The notes below the pieces were generated by a model, which searched no databases, was not told where the DNA came from, and was given only the letters and a program-made list of their open reading frames with translations. This document shows, piece by piece, positions 1-7,118 of a stretch of 11,670 bases of DNA. The stretch is taken from NCBI GenBank assembly GCA_007116765.1, contig SKHV01000106.1, positions 1 to 11,670 of the forward strand, given 5' to 3'. The stretch is from Prolixibacteraceae bacterium. GTDB taxonomy: Bacteria; Bacteroidota; Bacteroidia; Bacteroidales; Prolixibacteraceae. The position numbers and the translations under genes are program-made. The first letter of the stretch is position 1; each line of letters opens with the position of its first letter.

Positions 1-92
1 GTTCATTCCAAAAAAAACTTGTTCAGCAATCCTGTTCTTTTCTGCATAAATTGAAACATGCTGCTTTGCAGAACCTCCATTAATTTTTTCAG

Positions 93-108
93 TGTGACAA
101 AAGTAACA
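93..108. promoter_or_regulatory. Possible Crp/Fnr-type operator upstream of trxA
   Basis: The site reads TGTGA-N6-TAACA, nine of ten fixed positions of the classical Crp-family dyad TGTGA-N6-TCACA, and lies in a slightly longer imperfect palindrome (92-109). Its centre, about 100.5, is roughly 40 bases upstream of the start expected from the -7 element at 130-137, which has no -33 TTG. That spacing is what a class II activator site would have. Crp/Fnr proteins are common in Bacteroidota, but which one might bind here cannot be told. A chance match in AT-rich DNA is possible. Confidence 0.3.
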
Positions 109-129
109 CAAAAAAATAAATGACTATAG

Positions 130-137
130 TAAATTTG
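130..137 (+). promoter_or_regulatory. Upstream -7 promoter element (P1) of trxA
   Basis: TAAATTTG is a perfect match to the Bacteroidota -7 consensus TAnnTTTG. No TTG is found 19-23 bases upstream, so on sequence alone the promoter is incomplete and may need an activator (see the dyad at 93-108). It lies in the 11-base direct repeat ATAGTAAATTT, found at 126-136 and again at 184-194. Transcription from here would give a leader of about 65 bases before trxA. Confidence 0.4.
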
Positions 138-141
138 CAAT

Positions 142-172
142 GTGAAACATATCAACAAAGTAATTGTTTCAC
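142..172. repeat. 8+8 inverted repeat in the trxA leader/promoter region
   Basis: GTGAAACA (142-149) and TGTTTCAC (165-172) are perfect inverted copies separated by 15 bases. The dyad lies between the two candidate -7 elements of trxA, and its right arm overlaps the TTG (164-166) that would be the -33 element of the downstream promoter. It could be an operator that blocks P2, or a leader hairpin in transcripts from P1. It has no following U-tract, so it is not a simple terminator. Confidence 0.45.
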
Positions 173-195
173 TTTTATGAAGAATAGTAAATTTA
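164..195 (+). promoter_or_regulatory. Proximal promoter (P2) of trxA
   Basis: TTG at 164-166, a 21-base spacer and TAAATTTA at 188-195 match the Bacteroidota -33 TTG / -7 TAnnTTTG pattern except for the last base of the -7 element. The implied start is at about 200, only a few bases before the trxA ATG, giving a very short or near-leaderless 5' end. Confidence 0.4.
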
Positions 196-208
196 AAAAT
201 ATAAGATT

Positions 209-571
209 ATGTTAGAACATTTAACCATTGAGACATTTAAAGACAAAGTATTTAATTTTGAAGCAAATAAAGAGTGGAAATTTGAGGGTGATGCACCCTG
301 TGTAATCGACTTTTATGCTGATTGGTGTGGCCCATGTAAAATGGTTGCTCCTGTTTTGGAAGAGCTTCAAGGCGAATACGGTTCAAAGCTGAATATTTAC
401 AAAGTAGATACCGAAGCACAGGGTGAACTTGCCGCAATGTTTGGCATTCAAAGTATCCCTTCGATATTATTTGTGCCCAAAGACGGTAAGCCACAAATGG
501 CTCAGGGTGCACTACCTAAAGAAACATTTGAGCAGGCATTCAAGGAAGTATTGGGTGTAACGAAAGAATAA
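209..571 (+). CDS. trxA: Thioredoxin
   Basis: Cytosolic protein-disulfide reductase that passes electrons from thioredoxin reductase to substrates such as ribonucleotide reductase and peroxiredoxins. The 120-residue protein has the canonical active site WCGPCK with redox cysteines C40 and C43, preceded by the DFYADW strand, and the cis-proline P84 in the SIPSILF motif. There is no signal peptide, so it acts in the cytoplasm rather than as an envelope TlpA-like protein. A short N-terminal extension (about residues 16-30) makes it slightly longer than E. coli TrxA, and there is one further cysteine, C31. The ATG at 209 follows two candidate promoters and has no clear Shine-Dalgarno, as is normal in this phylum. 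It converges on murF and ends at the hairpin at 604-633. It is a single-gene transcript as far as can be seen. Confidence 0.96.
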   Translation: MLEHLTIETFKDKVFNFEANKEWKFEGDAPCVIDFYADWCGPCKMVAPVLEELQGEYGSKLNIYKVDTEAQGELAAMFGIQSIPSILFVPKDGKPQMAQGALPKETFEQAFKEVLGVTKE

Positions 572-603
572 ATTTCGCACACATACACACACTTAAAAAG
601 ATT

Positions 604-633
604 AAGGGGGGCAAAAATTTGCCTCCTTTTTTT
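604..633 (+). terminator. Intrinsic terminator of trxA, overlapping the murF end
   Basis: A stem of about 8-11 pairs with G·U wobbles joins the A/G-rich run at 604-614 to TGCCTCCTT (619-629), with a four-base loop, and runs into a T-tract (627-633). It is a standard rho-independent terminator for trxA about 30 bases after its stop. The stop codon of convergent murF (632-634) lies in the same T-tract. Read on the other strand the hairpin is followed only by TTAATCTTTTT, so it would be a weaker terminator for murF. Confidence 0.8.
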
Positions 634-1936
634 ATAGTGTTTCCAGAACTTTCTCGAGCCGAATGCCTCGTGAACCTTTTAGTAAAACAAACTTTCCAGT
701 CCAGAATACAGGCTCAACATTTTCTATAAATTCATCAATTGTATTGAACTTCCTGAAAGCTTTATTATCTTCAGTTTCTTTAAAGCAAGTTCCAATTAAA
801 AACACATTATCGGCTTTCATTTGAAGCAATTTGTCAACAATCTGCTGATGCTCCTTCTCAGAATCATCCCCCATTTCGAGCATATCGCCTAAAACATATA
901 CTTTGTTACTCTGCATAATTCCCGCAAAATTATCAATAGAAGCCTGCATGCTTGTAGGGTTTGCATTATAGCAATCAACTATAAACGTAGCTCCTCCTTT
1001 TTGGCTTACTTGCGAGCGATTATTTTCGGGCACATAACTTTCAATTCCTTGCTGAATTTGCAAGGGGTCAATATTTAAATGAGTCCCAATGCGGGCAGCT
1101 GCTAAAATATTTTCGAGATTATATGCTCCGGTAAGTTTCGTTTTAAAATAAAGCCATCCCTTAGGAAAAAGCACTTTAGCAGTTATATAAATATTGTTCC
1201 CGGCCAAACTTCCTTTTAGCTCTGCGGTATCATTATTTACACCGTAGGTGAATTTTAAGTTATTACCTGCTGACATTTCAAGTAAATGACTATTGTCAGC
1301 ATTTATAAAAATTGCCTTTCCATAATTGGCTATAAATCGGTAAAGTTCACCTTTAGCTTTTTTTACTCCTTCAAAGGAGCCAAACCCTTCGAGGTGAGCT
1401 TTTCCTACATTAGTAATTATACCATAATCAGGCTCAGCTATGTTACACAAAAATTCAATTTCGCCAACATGGTTAGCACCCATTTCTATTACAGCTATAT
1501 CGTGCTCACTATTAATCTGGAGCAGAGTGAGTGGCACGCCAATATGGTTGTTTAAATTACCCTCTGTCGATAACACATTAAATTTTTGCCTTAACACTGA
1601 GGTAATTAGTTCTTTTGTTGTGGTTTTTCCATTGGTGCCTGTTATGGCCAAAATGGGAATATTGAACTGCCTCCGATGGTGGTTTGCAAGCTTCTGGAGC
1701 GCTTCAAGTACATTTGGGACTAAAATGAGCTTATCACTTTTAAGTGCAATCTCTTCCTGATCCACTATTGCATAATGTGCGCCATTTTCGACAGATGAAA
1801 TAGCATAACTATTTCCATCGAAACGCTCACCTTTCAGGGCGAAATACAAACCTCCATTTTCCGACATCCGACTGTCGGTAAACACTCGCCCATATTCTAA
1901 AAACAGGCTGTATATTTTAGCAATGGTATTGTCCAT
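632..1936 (-). CDS. murF: UDP-N-acetylmuramoyl-tripeptide--D-alanyl-D-alanine ligase
   Basis: Cytoplasmic ATP-dependent Mur ligase that adds D-Ala-D-Ala to UDP-MurNAc-tripeptide, the last cytoplasmic step in making the peptidoglycan stem peptide. With the start used here it has 434 residues. In order there are a short N-terminal substrate domain (FTDSR at about 19-23), the ATP-binding P-loop TGTNGKTT (about 100-107), the central-domain motif NVGKAHLEGFGS (about 176-187), the MurF signature DCYNANPTSM (about 321-330), then LGDMLEMG (about 349-356) and LLKGSRGIRLEKV near the C-terminus. The frame is open to an ATG at 1963, but that codon lies in the loop of the terminator at 1951-1979, so the ATG at 1936, whose protein starts like other MurF proteins, is preferred. 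It is downstream of gldJ on the same strand, and some expression may come from read-through. The murF next to gldJ arrangement is, to my recollection, also seen in other Bacteroidota. Confidence 0.96.
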   Translation of the reverse strand: MDNTIAKIYSLFLEYGRVFTDSRMSENGGLYFALKGERFDGNSYAISSVENGAHYAIVDQEEIALKSDKLILVPNVLEALQKLANHHRRQFNIPILAITGTNGKTTTKELITSVLRQKFNVLSTEGNLNNHIGVPLTLLQINSEHDIAVIEMGANHVGEIEFLCNIAEPDYGIITNVGKAHLEGFGSFEGVKKAKGELYRFIANYGKAIFINADNSHLLEMSAGNNLKFTYGVNNDTAELKGSLAGNNIYITAKVLFPKGWLYFKTKLTGAYNLENILAAARIGTHLNIDPLQIQQGIESYVPENNRSQVSQKGGATFIVDCYNANPTSMQASIDNFAGIMQSNKVYVLGDMLEMGDDSEKEHQQIVDKLLQMKADNVFLIGTCFKETEDNKAFRKFNTIDEFIENVEPVFWTGKFVLLKGSRGIRLEKVLETL

Positions 1937-1950
1937 AAGGCGAAAATAAA

Positions 1951-1979
1951 AAATCCTGCTCATTAAATAAGCAGGATTT
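1951..1979 (-). terminator. Intrinsic terminator between gldJ and murF
   Basis: AAATCCTGCT (1970-1979 read on the - strand) and AGCAGGATTT (1951-1960 on the - strand) form a perfect 10-pair stem with a nine-base loop, followed on the - strand by TTTATTTT. It lies 27 bases after the gldJ stop and about 14 bases before the murF ATG at 1936. On the + strand the stem is followed by AAATC, so it works only in the gldJ direction. It could act as a partial terminator setting murF below gldJ. Confidence 0.85.
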
Positions 1980-2006
1980 AAATCTATATTGAATCCTTTA
2001 TTCTCA

Positions 2007-3482
2007 TTAACGTCTGGCCGATGGAGTTACCGACGGAGGCCCTAGGCGGGTCATTGCACACCTGAAACCAATATCGTCTCTTGATTCGCTTTCGTCGAGA
2101 TAGCGGCGTGAACCTGGGTTAAGCCAGTAAGCACGGTCTCGCCATGAGCCACCTTTATATACGCGAACTCTGTCAGATATAGCAGAATTAATCACTCCGT
2201 CTTCATCAGATTGTATATACATAAACTGAGTCGTTTCAGATTCATCAGCTCCTGTTTCGGGCTGATTGGCTCTCCAGTCACGACCTTCGATTTGTACCGA
2301 GCGGAAATCTCCGTCGGAGTAGTTCCTATAATCGGCAATTGTATCTGATATGGCTCTACCAAATTCATCAAATAACATATTTCCTTCACCATCTCTGAGG
2401 TATTCTGTAATTACATTACCTCGGTATGGCTGGAATTCTTCAATATCGGTTGGAGAAAGTGGGCGATATACGTCGGCAACCCATTCGTTTACGTTACCGG
2501 CCATATTGTACAAACCGTAGTCGTTTGCCTGATAAGAAAAAACATCGGCAGTAATATCGGCACCATCGTTCAAGGCACCGGCCATACCCATTAAGTCTCC
2601 TCTTCCACGGGTAAAGTTAGCTTTCATTTGCCCTTTGCCTGATCCTTGCTCTTGACGCAAATATGATCCTGACCAAGGATACATTCTACGTTCGGTAAGC
2701 AATTCACCGTCGGCTTCACCTATCAGACCTAATGCGGCATACTCCCACTCGGCTTCGGTTGGAAGCCTATAGTTAGGTAAAAGCAATCCGTTTTCCCAGC
2801 GAATTCTTTCATCGCGGTCGCCCGGAACACCTTGATAATGCCCTGCTAAATATCCCTCGGTCGTAAATACATTTTCATTCTGTTGTTCGGCATCGAAAGT
2901 TAAATAACCGTTCTGAATCAACAAGTACTCATTAACCCTGTCGGTTCTCCACTTGCAATATTCACTTGCTTGTATCCAACTAACGCCAACAACCGGATAG
3001 TTGCTGTACGACGGATGTCTGAGATAATTACTCACAAAGGGTTCATTATATGCCAATTCACTTCGCCATACCAATGTATCGGGAGTAGCATTTTCTAAGA
3101 TTTCAGGGCTATTTGGATAAGTTGTTCGCAACCATGCTAAATACTGACGATAATCGAAGTTTGTTACTTCTGTTTCGTCCATATAAAAAGAAGCCACGGT
3201 AACCCTGCGGGGTTTGTTGTCCCAATCGCGCATTACATCTTCGTCGATACGTCCCATGGTAAAAGTACCACCTTGAACAAAAACCAAACCTGGTCCGGTT
3301 TGTTGCTCAATATACTGAGGATCTGTAAATCCAAATACTTCCATGTCGCTCATTAGCCAACCGGTAGTTCTTGAGGCCTGCCCCGATCCGCGCCTTTGTT
3401 CTGAGGAGCTTCCATTTTGTGTATTTCTACATCCTACCAGACTAATTACAGCTATAACAAGTAAAAATGATAATTGTCTCAT
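2007..3482 (-). CDS. gldJ: Gliding motility/T9SS-associated lipoprotein GldJ (FGE-like fold)
   Basis: Outer-membrane-associated lipoprotein of the T9SS/gliding machinery. In Flavobacterium johnsoniae GldJ is needed for gliding and for stability of other Gld proteins. The 491-residue protein starts with a lipoprotein signal peptide with lipobox LVGC (lipidated C18), then a Ser/Arg-rich linker, then a formylglycine-generating-enzyme/SUMF1-like domain from GLVFVQGGTFTMG (about 65-77) to IGFRCAM (about 471-477). Near the end, KGGSWRD (443-449) aligns with the FGE active-site segment, but the two catalytic cysteines are absent (Asp and Leu stand there), so the domain is probably structural. The C-terminus is a short Pro/Ser/Arg tail. 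GldK/PorK has the same fold; the position next to porU-porV, away from gldLMN, favours GldJ. It diverges from porU and ends at a strong terminator before murF. Confidence 0.88.
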   Translation of the reverse strand: MRQLSFLLVIAVISLVGCRNTQNGSSSEQRRGSGQASRTTGWLMSDMEVFGFTDPQYIEQQTGPGLVFVQGGTFTMGRIDEDVMRDWDNKPRRVTVASFYMDETEVTNFDYRQYLAWLRTTYPNSPEILENATPDTLVWRSELAYNEPFVSNYLRHPSYSNYPVVGVSWIQASEYCKWRTDRVNEYLLIQNGYLTFDAEQQNENVFTTEGYLAGHYQGVPGDRDERIRWENGLLLPNYRLPTEAEWEYAALGLIGEADGELLTERRMYPWSGSYLRQEQGSGKGQMKANFTRGRGDLMGMAGALNDGADITADVFSYQANDYGLYNMAGNVNEWVADVYRPLSPTDIEEFQPYRGNVITEYLRDGEGNMLFDEFGRAISDTIADYRNYSDGDFRSVQIEGRDWRANQPETGADESETTQFMYIQSDEDGVINSAISDRVRVYKGGSWRDRAYWLNPGSRRYLDESESRDDIGFRCAMTRLGPPSVTPSARR

Positions 3483-3508
3483 TTTCTAATTTATTTCTCG
3501 TTTTGCAA

Positions 3509-3516
3509 CAAATATA
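3509..3516 (-). promoter_or_regulatory. -7 promoter element of gldJ
   Basis: Read on the - strand this is TATATTTG, a perfect TAnnTTTG. It would start transcription about 20 bases before the gldJ ATG. No TTG sits at the usual -33 spacing. The same eight bases serve as the candidate -7 element of the endonuclease/phosphatase-family gene at 9958-9965. Confidence 0.4.
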
Positions 3517-3533
3517 ACTAAAATGATTAATAC

Positions 3534-3597
3534 TTATTGCATTGTGTTGAATACTTTAACAATGTAAAAATGGTTAAATATTTTAATTATGCAATAA
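3534..3597. repeat. Nested inverted repeats in the gldJ-porU divergent region
   Basis: TTATTGCAT (3534-3542) and ATGCAATAA (3589-3597) are perfect nine-base inverted copies 46 bases apart. Inside them are an imperfect dyad with arms ATTGT and ACAAT (3541-3563) and a small perfect dyad TTAAA-TAT-TTTAA (3574-3586). The group lies upstream of both candidate promoters (gldJ leftward, porU rightward) and could be a shared operator region. AT-rich DNA yields such dyads by chance, so this is only suggestive. The rest of the 256-base gap holds the two promoters and nothing else recognised. Confidence 0.3.
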
Positions 3598-3631
3598 AAA
3601 AAGCGGAACATCTTTAGTTTTCATATTGTTG

Positions 3632-3663
3632 TTTGAAAACGTCAAAACTTTACACTTATTTTG
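3632..3663 (+). promoter_or_regulatory. Promoter of porU
   Basis: TTTG at 3632-3635, a 20-base spacer and TTATTTTG at 3656-3663 fit the Bacteroidota promoter pattern (-33 TTTG, -7 TAnnTTTG) with one mismatch. The start implied is near 3668, leaving a leader of about 70 bases before porU. A second weaker -7-like element, TCATTTTG, lies at 3701-3708 without a -33 partner. Confidence 0.45.
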
Positions 3664-3738
3664 CACCACTAAAAAATTAAACTTCCAATACTATTATTAA
3701 TCATTTTGCGTTCAAAAGTAGTAACAGTTTTTTAACAC

Positions 3739-6700
3739 ATGAAATATCTCTTTACATTTTTTATAATTTTTCTGATAAGCTTTACATTGAATGCGGACAA
3801 TCCCCACTCAAACGAGTCGGTTCTTGCTTCGGGTGAATGGTTTAAAGTTGCTTCTGAAAAACAAGGCATTCATAAAATCACATATTCTCAACTAAGAAAT
3901 TGGGGTATTGAACCTCAGAATGTAGCAATATACAGCAACGGTGGTTATATGCTGCCGGTGATGAATAACGAATACTGCCCCGATGACTTGACTAAAATTC
4001 CCGTTTTACATTCGAAAGACCACAATGGTTCCGATGCGATATACTTCTATTCTACCGGATCTACCGAATGGAAATATAATACTTCCTCGCGAGTATTTGA
4101 ACACACCGAGCATCTGTTCGATAATAAAACCTATTTCTTTATAACTTCGGATCATAGTAAATCCACAACCCCTACTGAAGCACCAAATTCACCTGAAAGT
4201 GCATCTGCCACTTTCAATTTTTACGACGACTATCAGGTTTATCAACAAAAAAACATCAACTTACTAAACTCAGGAAACATTTGGTACAGCGAACGTTTAA
4301 TGCCTAATGCCACTAAAACTCATGTTTTCAACTTTCCTAAGGCACAACCCAACTCTAACGGAATCATAGTAATTTCAGGCACCGCAGCCTCATCGGCTGC
4401 TTCTAGATTAAATGTTAAAATAAACAATAACAGTGCAGGTAGTTTAGAATTTATTTCTCGCTCACGTACAACTGCTGTCCCTGTCAAAGGCATTTGGAAT
4501 TTCAACAGTGCTTCCGATTTAAAAATCGACCTCAACTACAACATTGATGCGCCTAACGGGGAGTGCTGGATTGAGCACATTACTATTAATCTTAAATCAA
4601 AACTTATTTTCGACGGTTCTCAGCTTGCTTTTAGAAACGCCGGCGCATTAAACCACCCCAGTATAGCCTATTCAATTAATTCAAGCTCTTCAAATGCTGT
4701 AATTTGGGACATAAGCAAACCGCTAGCGCCTCAAAATGTTCAGTTTACTAAAGCAGGGACTCAAATCACCTTTTCTGATATAAACGATAATGAGCTAAAA
4801 GAATATGTCATTTTCAATCCCGAAAGCTCAAAAATACCACAACCCCAATATATTGGCAAAGTAAAAAATCAAAATATTCAAGGACTGCCCGAATTCAACA
4901 TGATAATTGTTACACACCCTGATTTTATTGAACCCTCAGAAACACTGGCCGAATTTCACAGACAAAACGATAAGCTGAAAGTTCTTGTGTTAGAAACAAC
5001 TAAAATCTACAATGAATTTTCTTCGGGAATACCCGATGCAGCAGCTATAAGAAACATGGCCAGAATGTTTTACGAGCGAGGAAAAAAATCCGGGACTCCA
5101 CTCAGGTATTTACTTCTTATGGGTTCGGGCTCGTACAATAATCACTTGCACAATGGCACTGTAAACAATCATATTCCAACTTATCAGTCCGGCACAATTG
5201 GTTCAGGAGTCACACATAATTTTATGTCCGACGATTTTTTTGCTATACTGGGAGAAAACGAAGGGGCACTGATTGGCGATCTTTCGCTTGGGATTGGGCG
5301 CATACCGGCAACTACAGTTCAGGAAGCCCAAATAGTAGTAGAAAAAAATATAAGTTATTTATCGCCCGAGACACATGGCGAGTGGAAAAACAGGATAACC
5401 TTTTTAGCCGACGACGGAGACAACAACCGACACATGATTGATTCTGAGAGAATTATATCTGCAATAAATGATAGCTTCCCGGGCTTCATTTTCAATAAAA
5501 TATATTTCGATGCTTATCCCTTATTACGCACTTCGGGAGCTGATTTATACCCCGATGTGAACAATGCTATTGCTCGCAGCATTGAGGAAGGCACTCTCCT
5601 GTTCAACTACATAGGTCATGCAAATTCATCTGCAGTAGCCGATGAACGTGTACTGATGATAAGCGATGTATTATCATGGAGCAATCAAAATAGACTTCCG
5701 GTATTTGTCACGGCTACCTGTAAATTCAGTCCTTTCGACGACGACAAAAAGAGCATAGGTGAAGAAATTCTCTTCAACCCTGCAGGTGGTGCAGTTGCCT
5801 TATTTTCAACCACCCGAGATGTATATCCGGGAGCAAACTTTCAACTTTCGAGGAATTTTTACCGCAACATTTTCAAAAAAGATGAAAATGGTGAAAACCT
5901 AAGGATGGGAGAAATTATGCGTCTTGCAAAAAATGCATCAAGTGGCGATCGAAATAACAACCGCAGCTTCACTTTACTTGGAAACCCGGCTTTAAAACTT
6001 GCTTTTCCCGAGCTTGTGGTAAAAACCACTACCATTAACGGTATACCTATAGGCGATACAATTACAATTGGAGCACTCGAAAAAGTTACAATTGAAGGAA
6101 TAGTGACCGACGCTTTAGGGAACATTATGGAAAACTACAACGGCGACGTCATCTCACATGTGTACGATAAGGAATTAAACATACAAACACTGGGGAATCG
6201 TGGTGCATCCACGCGTTTTGAATTCCCTATACGTGACAATATAATATATAAAGGATTATCAACTGTGAGCAACGGGCGCTTTTCATTTTCTTTTGTTGTT
6301 CCCAAAGACATATTATATAATACAGGAGAAGGAAAAATATTCTATTACACAAGCAATGGCACAATTGACGGAAATGGATCAAGCGATGAGTTTTTTATTG
6401 GTGGCTCAGGAGAAAACCCAACCATTGACAACACGCCTCCTGAAATTGAAGTTTTTATGAACAACGATAAATTTCGTTCAGGAGACAAAGTATCATCAAG
6501 CGCGCTACTAATGGTGCGCTTTTACGACGAAAGCGGAATAAACACAGTAGGTACCGGTATTGGTCACGATATTGTTGCCATACTCAATGGCGACCACTCA
6601 AACCCGATAATACTCAACGACTACTATAAAACACAAGCCAACACTTATCAGCGTGGCACCGTACTATACCCCCTCAACAACCTTGAACCCGGCGAGCATG

Positions 6701-7086
6701 TAATATCAGTAAAAGCTTGGGATGTACACAACAATTCAAATACCAGAGAAATATCGTTTTTTGTAGAAGAAGGATTTGAAATAATTGATGTACATAACTC
6801 GCCAAACCCGGTGCGATATCATACCACCTTCAATATTAGTCATAATTTGCCCGGCGATATTTTCGACATTGAAGCGGAAATATTCAACCTCAGCGGGAAA
6901 AAAGTTGCTCATGTTCAAGAAACAGCGGGCTCATACGGTACAACCGAAACAAAAATAAGGTGGGATACTTCAAACACCCTTTCGGCAACCGGAACCGATA
7001 AAATACTGGTTTACCGAATAACCATGACTAACCGCGACGGTTTGAAAGCTTCGCGTGGTGGCAAATTAATAATGAATAATTTTTGA
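3739..7086 (+). CDS. porU: T9SS C-terminal signal peptidase/sortase PorU (gingipain family C25)
   Basis: Cell-surface cysteine protease of the T9SS that removes the C-terminal signal domain from secreted cargo and joins the cargo to anionic LPS, working with PorV. The 1115-residue protein has a Sec signal peptide (likely cut after about residue 19, LNA|DN), an N-terminal region with GEWFKV and GIHKITYSQL typical of PorU, a peptidase C25 domain from about 384 to 755 ending in LLGNPALKL, an Ig-like segment beginning IDNTPPEIEVF (about 896-1012), and its own T9SS type A C-terminal domain (about 1013-1115, with SPNPV and a C-terminal KLIM strand). The catalytic dyad is H627 (NYIGHAN) and C661 (VTATCKF), 34 residues apart, close to the gingipain spacing. 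Length matches the P. gingivalis protein. The residue after the catalytic His is Ala where gingipains have Gly. It heads the porU-porV-ispF cluster. Confidence 0.94.
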   Translation: MKYLFTFFIIFLISFTLNADNPHSNESVLASGEWFKVASEKQGIHKITYSQLRNWGIEPQNVAIYSNGGYMLPVMNNEYCPDDLTKIPVLHSKDHNGSDAIYFYSTGSTEWKYNTSSRVFEHTEHLFDNKTYFFITSDHSKSTTPTEAPNSPESASATFNFYDDYQVYQQKNINLLNSGNIWYSERLMPNATKTHVFNFPKAQPNSNGIIVISGTAASSAASRLNVKINNNSAGSLEFISRSRTTAVPVKGIWNFNSASDLKIDLNYNIDAPNGECWIEHITINLKSKLIFDGSQLAFRNAGALNHPSIAYSINSSSSNAVIWDISKPLAPQNVQFTKAGTQITFSDINDNELKEYVIFNPESSKIPQPQYIGKVKNQNIQGLPEFNMIIVTHPDFIEPSETLAEFHRQNDKLKVLVLETTKIYNEFSSGIPDAAAIRNMARMFYERGKKSGTPLRYLLLMGSGSYNNHLHNGTVNNHIPTYQSGTIGSGVTHNFMSDDFFAILGENEGALIGDLSLGIGRIPATTVQEAQIVVEKNISYLSPETHGEWKNRITFLADDGDNNRHMIDSERIISAINDSFPGFIFNKIYFDAYPLLRTSGADLYPDVNNAIARSIEEGTLLFNYIGHANSSAVADERVLMISDVLSWSNQNRLPVFVTATCKFSPFDDDKKSIGEEILFNPAGGAVALFSTTRDVYPGANFQLSRNFYRNIFKKDENGENLRMGEIMRLAKNASSGDRNNNRSFTLLGNPALKLAFPELVVKTTTINGIPIGDTITIGALEKVTIEGIVTDALGNIMENYNGDVISHVYDKELNIQTLGNRGASTRFEFPIRDNIIYKGLSTVSNGRFSFSFVVPKDILYNTGEGKIFYYTSNGTIDGNGSSDEFFIGGSGENPTIDNTPPEIEVFMNNDKFRSGDKVSSSALLMVRFYDESGINTVGTGIGHDIVAILNGDHSNPIILNDYYKTQANTYQRGTVLYPLNNLEPGEHVISVKAWDVHNNSNTREISFFVEEGFEIIDVHNSPNPVRYHTTFNISHNLPGDIFDIEAEIFNLSGKKVAHVQETAGSYGTTETKIRWDTSNTLSATGTDKILVYRITMTNRDGLKASRGGKLIMNNF

Positions 7087-7118
7087 AAGACAATATGTGT
7101 ATTTTAAATTCGTTATTC

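Noticed and set aside
61..90. CTGC-TTT-GCAG hairpin followed by a T-run, possible terminator
   Set aside because: The stem is only four pairs and the T-run begins about 12 bases after it, so it would not act as an intrinsic terminator.
1..115. Open frame on the - strand at the left edge, reading through ...GGSAKQHVSIYAEK... to the window end
   Set aside because: It has no ATG or GTG start in frame, only a TTG without a ribosome-binding site, and I recognise no family. It may be the 5' part of a gene outside the window, but the sequence does not support a call. The + strand frames here all stop by about 83.
1286..1760. Two + strand open frames (89 and 106 codons) inside murF
   Set aside because: They are antisense to clear MurF motifs, have no recognisable domains or promoters, and are best explained as reverse-strand shadows.
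1937..1963. Longer murF start at 1963
   Set aside because: The ATG lies in the loop of the gldJ terminator and the added residues do not resemble MurF N-termini.
3701..3708. TCATTTTG as the main porU -7 element
   Set aside because: It has no TTG at -33 spacing, whereas TTATTTTG at 3656-3663 has a TTTG exactly 20 bases upstream.
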